NCBI RefSeq assembly: GCF_023091225.1
Contig: NZ_JAHWXM010000001.1
Coordinates: 2,251,813-2,315,812, forward strand
Direction: 5' to 3'
Origin: Microbacterium galbinum
GTDB lineage: Bacteria; Actinomycetota; Actinomycetes; Actinomycetales; Microbacteriaceae
Length of the DNA: 64,000 nt
A program made the translations under genes and the position numbers. The notes beneath the pieces were generated by a model. It saw only the letters and a program-made list of their open reading frames with translations. It was not told the DNA's origin and searched no databases. Each line of letters starts with the position of its first letter. The first letter of the stretch is position 1. Shown here in pieces: positions 43,103-53,432 of this stretch.

Positions 43103-44899
43103 TCAGGAGGCGGGCGGCCCGAACAGCTCCTCGCCGTGCTCGTGCAGCAGACGGTAGGCATCGGCGAACGTCTCGGGGTCGGGCTCTCCGGGCTTCCCGT
43201 AGCGCGACAGCAGCAGTCCGAGGAGTCCCCGCGCGGGCGGTGTGAGGGGCTTCATGCCGGAGGGGTCTCCCGGCTTCGGCTCGAGCTCTTCGGGGTTCGG
43301 CGGCGTGTAGGCGGGAGTCGTGACGGGCCAGTCCGAAGGATGCCGCGGCTGATCGAGGTTGATGGCCTCGAACAGCGTGTTCGCCGAGGCGTCGCGGTCG
43401 TTGAGAGGCTTCAATCCGTGGAGCCGCGAGAGAGTGGCGGTGACGGTGCCGTGATGCATCTCGTCGTGCACGATCGTGCCGCGCTTCGTGTACGCCGACA
43501 CGGCGATCGCGGGAACGCGGCATCCGAGGCGGTCGAAGGTGAACCCCATCTCGCCGGCACCGGTGTCGGCGGTCGGCTTGGTCGCGGCGGGCGGCGGCAC
43601 GTGGTCGTAGCATCCGCCGTGCTCATCGAAGGTGATGAGCAGCAGGGTGTTGACCGCGTTCGACCCCTTCGGTGAGGCGCTCGTGCGCACGGCCTCGTAG
43701 ATGTCGTGGATGAGCCGGTCGCCGGCGCGCACGTCGGAGATCGCACTGTCGTAGACCGGCTCTCCGTCGACCGTGCTCTCGCGGGGCGAGCCGAACGGCG
43801 GGTGGAAGTCGTTGTGGTCGTAGACCATGCGCGGCTCGATGAACGCGTAGGCGGGGAGGGTGCCGTTCTTCGTGTCGGCGTAGAAGTCCTCCATGGTGCC
43901 GAAGTGGTCGGTGCGCCAGTACTTCTCGAGCACGGCGGCATGCAGCATCCCGGTGAACGAGACGAGCTGCAGCTTGTCGATGTAGATCTTCCAGCTCAGC
44001 TTCTTCTCTTCGAGCCGGTTGAAGACGGTCGGGGCGGCGGGCGCATCGAGCCACTTCTTGTAGCCGCCGCCTGCCTGGTTGGTGACGAAGCCGTGCGAGG
44101 TCGACGCGTGGAAGAAGGAGCGGTTGCAGAAGGTCTGCGAGGGCACGCCGGCGTACCAGTGGTCGAAGACCGCGAACTCGCTCGCGAGGGTCGAGAGCAC
44201 CGGCAGCATCTCGGGCGAGAACGAGCCCATGATGCGCGCGGCCTCTTCGGGCTTCGGCTCCGTGCCCTTGCGCAGGCGACGGAAGTTGATGATGTAGTCC
44301 TCGAGGAACCCCGACATCGTGGCCTTCTCACCGTGCGTCGGGGCGTTGAACGGGGCGGTCATCTCGTCGACGAACAGATCGGCGTTTCCCTTCGGGTCGA
44401 CCGTGCCGAAGATCTGCGTGTTGACGTGCGGGTATTCCTCGCCCGGGTCGGGATCGGGCAGGCTCATGATGCGATCGGTGTCGCCGGTGTACACGTGGGC
44501 GTCGACGACGGTGCCATCGGATGCCGTGTTGCTGTGCTTCCCGAACGCGAGCCCCTCGAACGTCTCGCCGGCCGGCAGCGTCTGCTGCGAGTACAGGTAG
44601 CCGAGCAGGTTGTCGAAGGAGCGGTTCTCGCCCATGACGACGACGAGGTGGTCGAACCCGGGTTCGCTGCGCGGGGTGAGGGCGGCGAAGGGGTCGGGTT
44701 CGGACGCGAACCCGTTACGGGAATTCTGCGCGGCGACGGATGCGCCGATGGCCGCTCCGGCCGCACCGCCGACGACGGCGCCGGCGAACGCGGCCCCACC
44801 CATCTTGAGGAACCCGCGCCGCGACGGGGTGCGGGCGGCGTGGGGATTCCGGTCGGATGCCGGATCGGATGCCGGGGGAGGGGTGCTGTCGTCGGCCAT
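43103..44899 (-). CDS. Tat-exported phospholipase C / acid phosphatase-like phosphoesterase
   Basis: A 598-aa protein. The twin-arginine signal is TPSRRGFLKMGGAAFAGAV at residues about 24-43. The phosphoesterase family (PlcC, AcpA) is shown by FDHLVVVMGENRSFDNLLGY near residue 80, the metal/nucleophile region, and later YDHNDFHPPFG, LLLITFDEHGGCYDHVPPP and VPAIAVSAYTKRGTIVHDEM. The ENRSFDN motif holds the predicted catalytic Asn and ligands. It would act outside the cell on phospholipids or phosphate esters. No phosphate-control site was recognised upstream. Substrate choice cannot be made from sequence. Confidence 0.9.
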   Translation of the reverse strand: MADDSTPPPASDPASDRNPHAARTPSRRGFLKMGGAAFAGAVVGGAAGAAIGASVAAQNSRNGFASEPDPFAALTPRSEPGFDHLVVVMGENRSFDNLLGYLYSQQTLPAGETFEGLAFGKHSNTASDGTVVDAHVYTGDTDRIMSLPDPDPGEEYPHVNTQIFGTVDPKGNADLFVDEMTAPFNAPTHGEKATMSGFLEDYIINFRRLRKGTEPKPEEAARIMGSFSPEMLPVLSTLASEFAVFDHWYAGVPSQTFCNRSFFHASTSHGFVTNQAGGGYKKWLDAPAAPTVFNRLEEKKLSWKIYIDKLQLVSFTGMLHAAVLEKYWRTDHFGTMEDFYADTKNGTLPAYAFIEPRMVYDHNDFHPPFGSPRESTVDGEPVYDSAISDVRAGDRLIHDIYEAVRTSASPKGSNAVNTLLLITFDEHGGCYDHVPPPAATKPTADTGAGEMGFTFDRLGCRVPAIAVSAYTKRGTIVHDEMHHGTVTATLSRLHGLKPLNDRDASANTLFEAINLDQPRHPSDWPVTTPAYTPPNPEELEPKPGDPSGMKPLTPPARGLLGLLLSRYGKPGEPDPETFADAYRLLHEHGEELFGPPAS

Positions 44900-44972
44900 G
44901 GGGTGATCCTATGGCGGGGACGTCGGCGGCGGAATGCTGGAACGCATCCCGTCGCATCGGTACCGTGGATGC

Positions 44973-45266
44973 ATGAGCCACGCGGGAGACTCCTCTGTCG
45001 ATGCACGGGTCAGAGCCGTCGAGAAGGACTACCTCTCGCGCCAGACCCGCCTCTTCATCACGTTCGCGCTGATCGAGGGGCCGGTCCTGCTTCTCGGAGC
45101 AGTGCTCATCTACGGGTTCGAGCTCATCGACCCCGAGGTCGGCATCTGGTTCCTCGTCGCGGTGGCCGTGATCGGCGGCGGCGTGCTGAGCATGATGCTG
45201 CTGCGCCTCATCCAGGGCCGGGTGCAGGCGATCGACCGGGCGCGGGGCGAGAACCCGCTGTTCTGA
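44973..45266 (+). CDS. small membrane protein with two spans
   Basis: A 97-aa protein with ATG 44973 (MSHAGDSSVDARVRAVEKDY). Two hydrophobic spans (LFITFALIEGPVLLLGAVLI and IWFLVAVAVIGGGVLSMMLL) are joined by a short acidic loop. The end is basic. It ends 35 bases before cca. Family and function are not recognised. Confidence 0.7.
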   Translation: MSHAGDSSVDARVRAVEKDYLSRQTRLFITFALIEGPVLLLGAVLIYGFELIDPEVGIWFLVAVAVIGGGVLSMMLLRLIQGRVQAIDRARGENPLF

Positions 45267-45301
45267 GGGCACGACCACACCGCCCGACTACGCTGGAACC
45301 C

Positions 45302-46729
45302 ATGCTCAACATGGCCGAAGGCCTCGACCGTCTCGGCGCGCTCGCCGCGCATCCGGTGGTGCGCACCCTCGCCACGGCGTTCGCGGATGCCGGGTTCGAC
45401 CTGGCCGTCGTCGGCGGTCCCGTGCGCGATGCGCTGCTGGGGCGTCCGACCCACGACCTCGACTTCACGACCGATGCTCGGCCCGACGACATCCTGCGCA
45501 TCGTCACCCCGATCTCGACCGCGCAGTGGGACATCGGCCGCGCGTTCGGCACGATCGGTGCGCGCGTGCAGAAGGAGCAGGTCGAGATCACGACCTACCG
45601 CGCCGACAGCTACGACGGGGTGACGCGCAAGCCCACCGTCGAGTTCGGCGACACGATCGACGCCGACCTGGTGCGCCGAGACTTCACGGTCAACGCGATG
45701 GCGCTGCAGGTGCCCTCGGTGAAGCTCGTCGACCCGACCGGCGGGGTCGAAGACCTCATCGCGGGAGTGCTCCGCACCCCGACCGACCCCGACGTCTCGT
45801 TCAGTGACGACCCGCTGCGCATGCTGCGGGCCGCCCGGTTCAGCGCACAGCTCGGCTTCCGCATCGACGACGACACCGCCGACGCGATCACGCGGCTGCG
45901 GGCGACGCTCGAGATCGTCAGCCCCGAGCGCATCCAGTCCGAGCTCGTGCGCCTCATGCAGACCGACGACCCGGTGCGCGGCATCCGCGCTCTCGTCGAG
46001 ACCGGACTGATCGATGAGTTCCTGCCCGAGGTGAGCGCCCTCAAGCTCGAGGTCGACGAGCACCACCACCACAAGGACGTCTACGAGCACTCCCTGACGG
46101 TGCTGCGCCAGGCGATCTCGCTCGAGCACTCCCGGCATCCGGGTGCCGAGCCCGACGTGGCGCTGCGCATCGCGGCTCTGCTGCACGACATCGGCAAGCC
46201 CCGCACCCGCAAGCTCGAAGACGGCGGAGCGGTCACGTTCCACCACCACGACATCGTCGGCGCCCGCATGGCGCGCAAGCGCCTGCAGGCCCTGCGGTTC
46301 GACACCGCCACGACGGATGCCGTCGCCACCCTCATCGAGCTGCACCTGAGGTTCTTCGGCTACGCCGAGGGCGCCTGGACGGATGCCGCGGTGCGCCGTT
46401 ACGTGCGCGATGCGGGCCCCCTGCTCGAACGCCTGCACATCCTCACCCGTGCGGATGTGACCACGCGCAACAAGCGCAAGGCGGCGCGACTGTCGTCGGC
46501 GTACGACGACATCGAGTCGCGCATCGCGGCGCTCGCCGAACAGGAGCAGCTCGACGCGATGCGTCCGGAACTCGACGGCAATCGCATCCAGGAGGTGCTC
46601 GGCATCCGTCCCGGTCGCGAGGTCGGCGAGGCCTACAAGTTCCTGCTCGACCTGCGCCTCGACGAGGGCGTGCTCGGTCCGGAGGTCGCCGAGGAGCGTC
46701 TGCGCGCCTGGTGGGCGGCGCGCGCCTGA
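45302..46729 (+). CDS. cca: CCA tRNA nucleotidyltransferase
   Basis: Adds or repairs the 3' CCA of tRNA. The 475-aa protein starts at ATG 45302 (MLNMAEGLDRLGAL). The class II nucleotidyltransferase motifs are AVVGGPVRDALLGR and the metal-binding THDLDFTTDA (DxD). The template motif region is VRRDFTVNAMAL, with DPLRMLRAARFSAQLGF. A C-terminal HD domain shows HHHHKDVYEHSL and ALLHDIGKPRTR. It is needed here because the two tRNAs in the window do not encode CCA. In most Actinobacteria cca is divergent from the DUF6049-murJ unit; here about 8 kb lies between them. Confidence 0.95.
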   Translation: MLNMAEGLDRLGALAAHPVVRTLATAFADAGFDLAVVGGPVRDALLGRPTHDLDFTTDARPDDILRIVTPISTAQWDIGRAFGTIGARVQKEQVEITTYRADSYDGVTRKPTVEFGDTIDADLVRRDFTVNAMALQVPSVKLVDPTGGVEDLIAGVLRTPTDPDVSFSDDPLRMLRAARFSAQLGFRIDDDTADAITRLRATLEIVSPERIQSELVRLMQTDDPVRGIRALVETGLIDEFLPEVSALKLEVDEHHHHKDVYEHSLTVLRQAISLEHSRHPGAEPDVALRIAALLHDIGKPRTRKLEDGGAVTFHHHDIVGARMARKRLQALRFDTATTDAVATLIELHLRFFGYAEGAWTDAAVRRYVRDAGPLLERLHILTRADVTTRNKRKAARLSSAYDDIESRIAALAEQEQLDAMRPELDGNRIQEVLGIRPGREVGEAYKFLLDLRLDEGVLGPEVAEERLRAWWAARA

Positions 46730-46873
46730 GCCGCCGAGGCGGGCGGTGGTGGCGGCGGCGGACGGTCTTTCGCCTCGCGGCAGAACCTCCTCGATCACCC
46801 GTGGGAGGGTTCCCACGGGCGACCTCGGCTCCTACACTGGGAGCACGCTCCACCCCCGAGGAACGGAGTCCCT

Positions 46874-48196
46874 GTGCCGTCGCAGTGGCAGTCTTCGCCT
46901 GAGGCCTCTCGCCTGATCATCGAGCGTGCGCACGAAGAGCTGCTCGCCGGCAACCTCGATGACCAGCGCCTGCAGCAGGTGCGCCCGCTCGTGCGGGCGT
47001 CGTGGGAGCGGTCGTGGCGCGGACGCGTCGGCCCCGAGAGCCCGCCCGCGCTCGAACTCGGCCTCGACGAGCTCGAGGAGTATCGGCGTGCGCACCCGCT
47101 CGCCGCCGTCATGGACACGATCCGCGGCCTGCTGCTGCCGGGCACTCCGGAAGACGCGGGAGTGGTGATCGCGATCGGCGACCAGGCCGGTCGACTGCTG
47201 TGGATCGAGGGAGACCGCCAGCTGCAGAGCCTCACCGACGACATGGGTTTCGTCGCGGGCGCGAACTGGGCGGAGGATGCCGTCGGCACGACCGCCCCGG
47301 GCACCGCGCTCGCCCTCGGACAGCCGGTGCAGATCCGCGGCGCCGAGCACTACAACCGCCTGGTGCACCCGTGGTCGTGCACGGCGGCACCGGTGCGCGA
47401 CCCCGAGACGCAGCGCGTGCTCGGAGTGATCGACATCACGGGTGGTTCGGAGGTCGTGACCCCGCAGGCGCGACTGCTCGTGGATGCAACCGCCCGTGCC
47501 GTCGAGTCCGAACTGCTGATCACCCGCCTGCGCGCCCGGGCCGAGGTGGCGCCCCGGGTGCACCCTGCGCCGACGCGCACCCGCGCCGCGGCGCGCGCGA
47601 CCCTGCACGTGCTCGGGCGCGACAGGGCGCGGCTCGAGACGGCATCCGATCATGAGGAATCGGTCATCGAGCTCAACGCCCGCCACGCGGCCATCCTGCT
47701 GATGCTCGCCGTCCACCGGCAGGGGCTGTCGGCCGAGCGCCTCACCGAGCTCGTCTACGGCGCCGACGTCTCGCCCGACACGCTGCGCCCCGAGATGGTG
47801 CGGCTGCGCAAGGTGCTCGAGCAGCGGATGCCGGAGCTGGTGCCCGAGTCGAGACCGTACCGTTTGCCCGTGACCCTCGACACCGACGCACAGGACGTGA
47901 TGTCGCTGCTCGACCGCGGCGCGCACCGGGTCGCGCTCACCGCCTACCGGGGTCCGGTGCTGCCCGAGTCGGCCTCGCCCGGGGTCGAGGAGTTCCGTGA
48001 GACGGTGCGGGCGGCGCTGCGGGAGGCGATGCTGTCGGAGGCGAGCCTCGACGTGCTGCTCTCGTACGCCGAGATCCCCGAGGGGCAGTCGGATGCCGAG
48101 GCGCTGCGCCTCGCGCTCGAGATGCTGCCGGCACGCTCGCCGAAGCGGCCCGGACTGGTCGCCCGGATCGAGCGACTCGAGCGCGCGCAGGCCTGA
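46874..48196 (+). CDS. GAF-domain transcriptional regulator for the aldehyde dehydrogenase unit
   Basis: A 440-aa protein with GTG start. Residues about 10-45 are helical. The GAF domain lies at about 75-215, with MGFVAGANWAEDAVGTTAPG and HPWSCTAAPVRDPETQRVLG, as in AcoR/PoxR-like activators. Residues about 260-345 form a winged-helix DNA-binding region (LNARHAAILLMLAVHRQGLS, RPEMVRLRKVLEQRMPEL) unlike the Fis-HTH/AAA parts of true sigma54 activators. The ALDH gene follows after 108 bases that contain two palindromes; this protein is the likely ligand. The effector may be an aldehyde or alcohol product. Confidence 0.82.
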   Translation: MPSQWQSSPEASRLIIERAHEELLAGNLDDQRLQQVRPLVRASWERSWRGRVGPESPPALELGLDELEEYRRAHPLAAVMDTIRGLLLPGTPEDAGVVIAIGDQAGRLLWIEGDRQLQSLTDDMGFVAGANWAEDAVGTTAPGTALALGQPVQIRGAEHYNRLVHPWSCTAAPVRDPETQRVLGVIDITGGSEVVTPQARLLVDATARAVESELLITRLRARAEVAPRVHPAPTRTRAAARATLHVLGRDRARLETASDHEESVIELNARHAAILLMLAVHRQGLSAERLTELVYGADVSPDTLRPEMVRLRKVLEQRMPELVPESRPYRLPVTLDTDAQDVMSLLDRGAHRVALTAYRGPVLPESASPGVEEFRETVRAALREAMLSEASLDVLLSYAEIPEGQSDAEALRLALEMLPARSPKRPGLVARIERLERAQA

Positions 48197-48213
48197 GGAG
48201 CATCCGCAACCGG

Positions 48214-48247
48214 GCGCAACGTTGCGCACCCGGGTGCAACGTCGCGC
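48214..48247. promoter_or_regulatory. twin palindromic operator before the aldehyde dehydrogenase gene
   Basis: Perfect palindrome GCGCAACGTTGCGC at 48214-48227 and an imperfect copy GTGCAACGTCGCGC at 48234-48247, centred 20 bp apart (about two DNA turns). It lies between the GAF regulator stop and the dehydrogenase start. Confidence 0.65.
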
Positions 48248-48304
48248 GACCTACCTTCGGAGGACAGCCGCGCACCGAGGCGCGGCCCAGCCCGAGGAGT
48301 CACG

Positions 48305-49854
<1,550 letters not shown>

Positions 49855-49855
<1 letters not shown>

Positions 49856-50244
49856 TGGTCGACATCGGCACCTACCAGCGGGTCGCGGTGACGGATGCTG
49901 CGGCATCCCTCATCCGCGACCTCACGGCGCAGCACGGCCCGCTCATGTTCCATCAGTCGGGCGGATGCTGCGACGGCTCGTCGCCCATGTGCTACCCGGT
50001 GGGGATGTTCCTCACCGGGCCGGGCGACGTGCAGCTCGGGAGTCTCGACGTCGGGCTGGACGCAGAGGTCGAGGTCTTCATGTCGGAGTCGCAGTTCGAG
50101 TACTGGAAGTACACGCACCTCACCATCGACGTCGTGCCGGGGCGCGGTGCGGGGTTCTCGGTGGAGGGGCCGACCGGGATGCGGTTCCTGATCCGGTCGC
50201 GGATGCTCGACGACGCCGAGCTGGAGTACTTCGGGTTGGCGTGA
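49855..50244 (+). CDS. DUF779 protein
   Basis: A 129-aa protein whose ATG overlaps the dehydrogenase stop. The conserved HQSGGCCDGSSPMCYP (about residues 33-48) has three cysteines and a His that could bind a metal. Further parts are LGSLDVGLDAEVEVFMSESQ and FEYWKYTHLTIDVVPGRGAG, ending with an SRMLDDAEL helix. DUF779 genes are regularly paired with ExaC/AcoD dehydrogenases, but no activity is proven. A metal chaperone or accessory role is an inference. Confidence 0.9.
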
Positions 50245-50257
50245 GGTTCGCGGACGT

Positions 50258-50325
50258 CCCTTAGTCTCGTCGCTGCGCTCCTCGCTCAGGAACCGGTTCC
50301 TGAGCGAGCGAAGCGAGACGAAGGG
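50258..50325. repeat. 68-bp palindromic repeat (CCCTTCGTCTCG family), full copy
   Basis: From CCCTTAGTCTCGTCGC to GCGAGACGAAGGG round GGAACCGGTTCC; same length as the copy at 8121-8188. Followed directly by CCTTCGACAGGCTCAGGG (50326-50343), the short repeat type. Confidence 0.8.
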
Positions 50326-50337
50326 CCTTCGACAGGC

Positions 50338-50979
50338 TCAGGGCCCCGGGCTCTTGCGACGGACGAGACGGAAGCGACTCGCGAGCCAGACCAGTGCGCC
50401 GAGGGCGAGCAGGGCGGCGAGGAGCCCGGCGACATGCGCCGCGAGCACGGCGGGGCCGTGCGACGGCAGGAGGAATCCGTACGGCACCCAGCCGTCGGTC
50501 GCGCCGCGGATGAGCACGACGACGATCCACACGAGCGGGTAAACCGTGACGACCCAGAGGTGTCGCCAGGCCAGCGACGGGCGGTCGCGGATCAGCAGCC
50601 AGTCGAGCGCGACGAGCAGCGGGAAGACGGCGTGCAGCACCGCGCTCACCCACGCCGGCGCCGATCCGGTGCCCGGCACGATCAGGTTGTAGATCACGGC
50701 CACGAGCAGCATGCAGGTGACGGCGACTCCGCGCGCGTACGACAACCAGAGCGGATGCCGTCGACCGCGCAGCGCGAGCGCTCCGGACGCGAGGAGCAGG
50801 GCGCTCGTGAGCAGGCTCGTGAGGTTCGTGAAGTATCCGAAGTAGTCGATCAGGCTCGTGCGCCCGGCGCTGATGCCCAGCAGATAGGTGTGGACGAGCA
50901 CGGTGATGACGGAGAGCCCGACGACGATTCGGGTGAGGCCGACGGCGCGCGAGGGGACGGGTGCGGGTGCGTCGGGCAT
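50338..50979 (-). CDS. Pr6Pr-type integral membrane protein
   Basis: A 213-aa protein starting at ATG 50979 (MPDAPAPVPSRAVGLTRIVV). Six hydrophobic spans run from about residue 15 to 200. The loop YFGYFTNLTSLLTSALLLAS and the late PLVWIVVVLIRGATDGWVPY (W.PY) match the Pr6Pr family. The last residues (RKSPGP) and stop are read from a short repeat (50326-50343), so the native tail may be lost. Function unknown. Confidence 0.8.
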   Translation of the reverse strand: MPDAPAPVPSRAVGLTRIVVGLSVITVLVHTYLLGISAGRTSLIDYFGYFTNLTSLLTSALLLASGALALRGRRHPLWLSYARGVAVTCMLLVAVIYNLIVPGTGSAPAWVSAVLHAVFPLLVALDWLLIRDRPSLAWRHLWVVTVYPLVWIVVVLIRGATDGWVPYGFLLPSHGPAVLAAHVAGLLAALLALGALVWLASRFRLVRRKSPGP

Positions 50980-51286
50980 GACGTTCACCCTAGTGAGGGT
51001 GGGCCCTTCGTCTCGCTGCGCTCGCTCAGGAACCGCGTGGAGCGCGGACGCGACCGACTGTTCGTGAAGACTGAATAACTGTGCAACGAAATGCAACGTG
51101 GCCCGGCATACCATTTTCACAAGCGCCGATATACCGCTTGTCCCCAGCAGGCGAAGGCGTTGACGGCAAAGGCCGTCTGCAGAGGGAGAGTCGAACTTCT
51201 TCTGATCCCGAGGGGGGATGGGGTGGGCGCTGGTCCCCAGAACGGCACCCACCCCCACACTCGATACCGGCGTCCGCCGAACCGGG
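50980..51286. other. 307-base gene-free gap
   Basis: Holds a half copy of the 68-bp repeat (51004-51031, CCCTTCGTCTCGCTGCGCTC), then 51080-51270 with no clear signal apart from two GCAACG words and a C-rich stretch. No RNA gene was recognised. Confidence 0.5.
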
Positions 51287-52414
51287 TCAGCGCATCGACA
51301 TGAACGCGTACGCGACGCCGATGAGGATCACGATGACGAGCGGGATCCACGTCACCCGGCGCTTCAGTCGTCGGCCCTGCGGGGCGACGCCCGGTGGGGG
51401 AGTGAGCAGCCCGGCCGGCGGCGCGAACGGCAGGGGTGCGGATGCCGCGGCACCCGGCGCGACGGCATCCGATATCTGCCGATGCTGCGCACGCAGGCGG
51501 TCGTCGCGCCAGCGCGCCCACTGGTCGAACTTCGTCATCAGCGCACCGACGACGCCGAACAACCAGGCCCACGTCGCCGGGTCGAGCGTCGACGCCTGGC
51601 GCCTCGTGTAGAGGAACATCCAGTCGTCGACGATCTCGACATCGAGCTGGGCGGCATGGTCGATGAACCGCGCCATGATGTCGGGCGTGAAGAGGTAGAG
51701 GGCGTCCTGCTCATACCCCTCGGGGCAGTACAGCGTGAAGTGCCGGTCGAAGTCTCCCTCGAGCGACAGGCGCTGCGCGCGCTGGAACGACGCCGGCAGG
51801 TTCGAGCCGAAACCGTTGTTGCCGAGCGCGTCGAGCACGATGTTCGGCAGCGGCACGTCGAGTTTCACGGCGATGTAGCCCCAGCGGTACGTGGTCGAGC
51901 TCTTGCCGTGCTTGACCGTGTACTGGTAGTTGCCGAACTCGACGAACCGCGGCTGCGTTCCGCGCACCAGGTCGGTCGCCAGCCGCCCCGAGCCGAGGCT
52001 GAAGATCATGCCCGGCAGCGGCGGGTTCGCGATGCGCTCGGTGTAGCTCATGCCGTTCGCCTGAGCGAACATGCCGATCCGATAGCGGCGGATGCGGTTG
52101 GCGCGCACCGTGAAGAACGTGATCACGGCGGCGGCGCCCAGGGCGAGCACCAGGAGCACGGCGAAGATCGAGGCGCCCGTCGACCCTCCCGTGCGCAGGG
52201 TGCTGGTGACGACTCCGCCGAGCACGACGACGCCCACGAGAGCGGCGAATCCGAGCGCGATGACGCCGATCACCGTTCCGGCGATCGTGCCGGCGGACGC
52301 CGGAGCGCGTCGTGCCTTGAGGTCGGCCGTGAACGCCCCGACCGCCCGCGGATCGACCGGGCCGGTCAGTGCGCGGGCGTCGAAGGCGGATGCCGGATGC
52401 TGCGGCGAACTCAT
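51287..52414 (-). CDS. DUF3137-like membrane protein
   Basis: A 375-aa protein. Two spans lie at about 42-65 and 78-105. A cytoplasmic domain has FGNYQYTVKHGKSSTTYRWG, VPLPNIVLDALGNNGFGSN, LPASFQRAQRLSLEGDFDRH and FTLYCPEGYEQDALYLFTPD, the DUF3137 pattern. One C-terminal span (VTWIPLVIVILIGVAYAFMS) follows a Pro/Ala linker. Its ATG overlaps the stop of the upstream gene by 4 bases. Role unknown. Confidence 0.8.
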   Translation of the reverse strand: MSSPQHPASAFDARALTGPVDPRAVGAFTADLKARRAPASAGTIAGTVIGVIALGFAALVGVVVLGGVVTSTLRTGGSTGASIFAVLLVLALGAAAVITFFTVRANRIRRYRIGMFAQANGMSYTERIANPPLPGMIFSLGSGRLATDLVRGTQPRFVEFGNYQYTVKHGKSSTTYRWGYIAVKLDVPLPNIVLDALGNNGFGSNLPASFQRAQRLSLEGDFDRHFTLYCPEGYEQDALYLFTPDIMARFIDHAAQLDVEIVDDWMFLYTRRQASTLDPATWAWLFGVVGALMTKFDQWARWRDDRLRAQHRQISDAVAPGAAASAPLPFAPPAGLLTPPPGVAPQGRRLKRRVTWIPLVIVILIGVAYAFMSMR

Positions 52415-53385
52415 CGATTCACCTCGTCGGAATCCCAGGTCAGCGCAGAACCCTCACCCAGCGGGAGGGCCTCGATGCGGTCGTCGGTGCACAGCGCGCG
52501 GATGAGGTCGCCGGACCCGGCGATGACGGTCGAGTCGGCGTCGATCTCGGTGACCATCACCCAGGCCCGGTCCTCGGGCCAGATCAGATTCGGACTCTGC
52601 GCGTAGGCGGGGAAGCCGTCCTGTTCGGACGGGCGGTCGCGCCACGGCGCGTCGAGCACCCAGTCCGGGTCGGCGAACGCGCGCGGCCCGGCGGAGAAGA
52701 GCACGTGGGCACGGTCGGGCAACTCCAGCCGCGGTCCTTCGGAGACCTCGCGGGGCAGCAGACCCTCCTGCCAGGTCGGCTTGCGGAAGACGTTGTTGAA
52801 CGGATCGTGCGTGCTGCGTCCGAGCATCGCCTGGTGGTGCGGGTCGTCGCCTCCGGACGGACCGAACAGGCCCGGATTCGCGGGCATGCCGAGGTGGCCC
52901 ACGAGGTTGCCCCACCCCTCCCAGAGCGCTGCGAACCCGGCATCCGGCGTCGAGGTGTGCGCGGCGAGCACGTCGGCCACCACGGGCAGGAGCGACGGAT
53001 CGAGCTCGCCCTCGGTCGGGGCGTCGAACTCGCGGCCGTCCGGGGCGATGCGCGTGCGCCAGTCGCCGGCCATCGGAGTGCGCACGAGGCGATGCCACTG
53101 CGCGAGCGCATGCATCGTCGTGCCGAACGCCGCAGCGGTCTCGGCCCAGGTGACCTCGGCGTCGACGAACTCGCCCTGCAGGCGCTCGCGCTCGGCGTTC
53201 GGCATCCGTTCCCACTCCTCGGGAGCGGGGACCGCCCGACCGGGGAGTGACCGGGTGAAGCCCCGATGGAACACGCGCGCATAGGCCTCGAACCCGTGCG
53301 GGACCGCGGCGTGCATGGTTCCCGTGCGAGTGTCGAGCCGCGCCCGCAGCCAGTCGCCGACGGTCGGGTTCGCGATCCACTCCAT
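52411..53385 (-). CDS. protein of unknown function, coupled to the DUF3137 gene
   Basis: A 324-aa soluble protein; start at ATG 53385 (MEWIANPTVGDWLRARLDTR). Features are HGFEAYARVFHRG, PSGGDDPHHQAMLGRSTHDP, ANPGLFGPSG and a late DRAWVMVTEIDADSTVIAGS. Many Trp and His residues. No enzyme motif is known to me. The 4-base overlap with the DUF3137 gene means co-translation. Confidence 0.72.
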   Translation of the reverse strand: MEWIANPTVGDWLRARLDTRTGTMHAAVPHGFEAYARVFHRGFTRSLPGRAVPAPEEWERMPNAERERLQGEFVDAEVTWAETAAAFGTTMHALAQWHRLVRTPMAGDWRTRIAPDGREFDAPTEGELDPSLLPVVADVLAAHTSTPDAGFAALWEGWGNLVGHLGMPANPGLFGPSGGDDPHHQAMLGRSTHDPFNNVFRKPTWQEGLLPREVSEGPRLELPDRAHVLFSAGPRAFADPDWVLDAPWRDRPSEQDGFPAYAQSPNLIWPEDRAWVMVTEIDADSTVIAGSGDLIRALCTDDRIEALPLGEGSALTWDSDEVNR

Positions 53386-53432
53386 GCGACCACGGTACCC
53401 GGGAGGTGTGATGCGCCCGCCATAATCGAAGG

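Noticed and set aside
51160..51205. tRNA-like 3' end (GAGAGTCGAAC)
   Set aside because: No matching acceptor, D-arm or anticodon arm could be folded on either strand.
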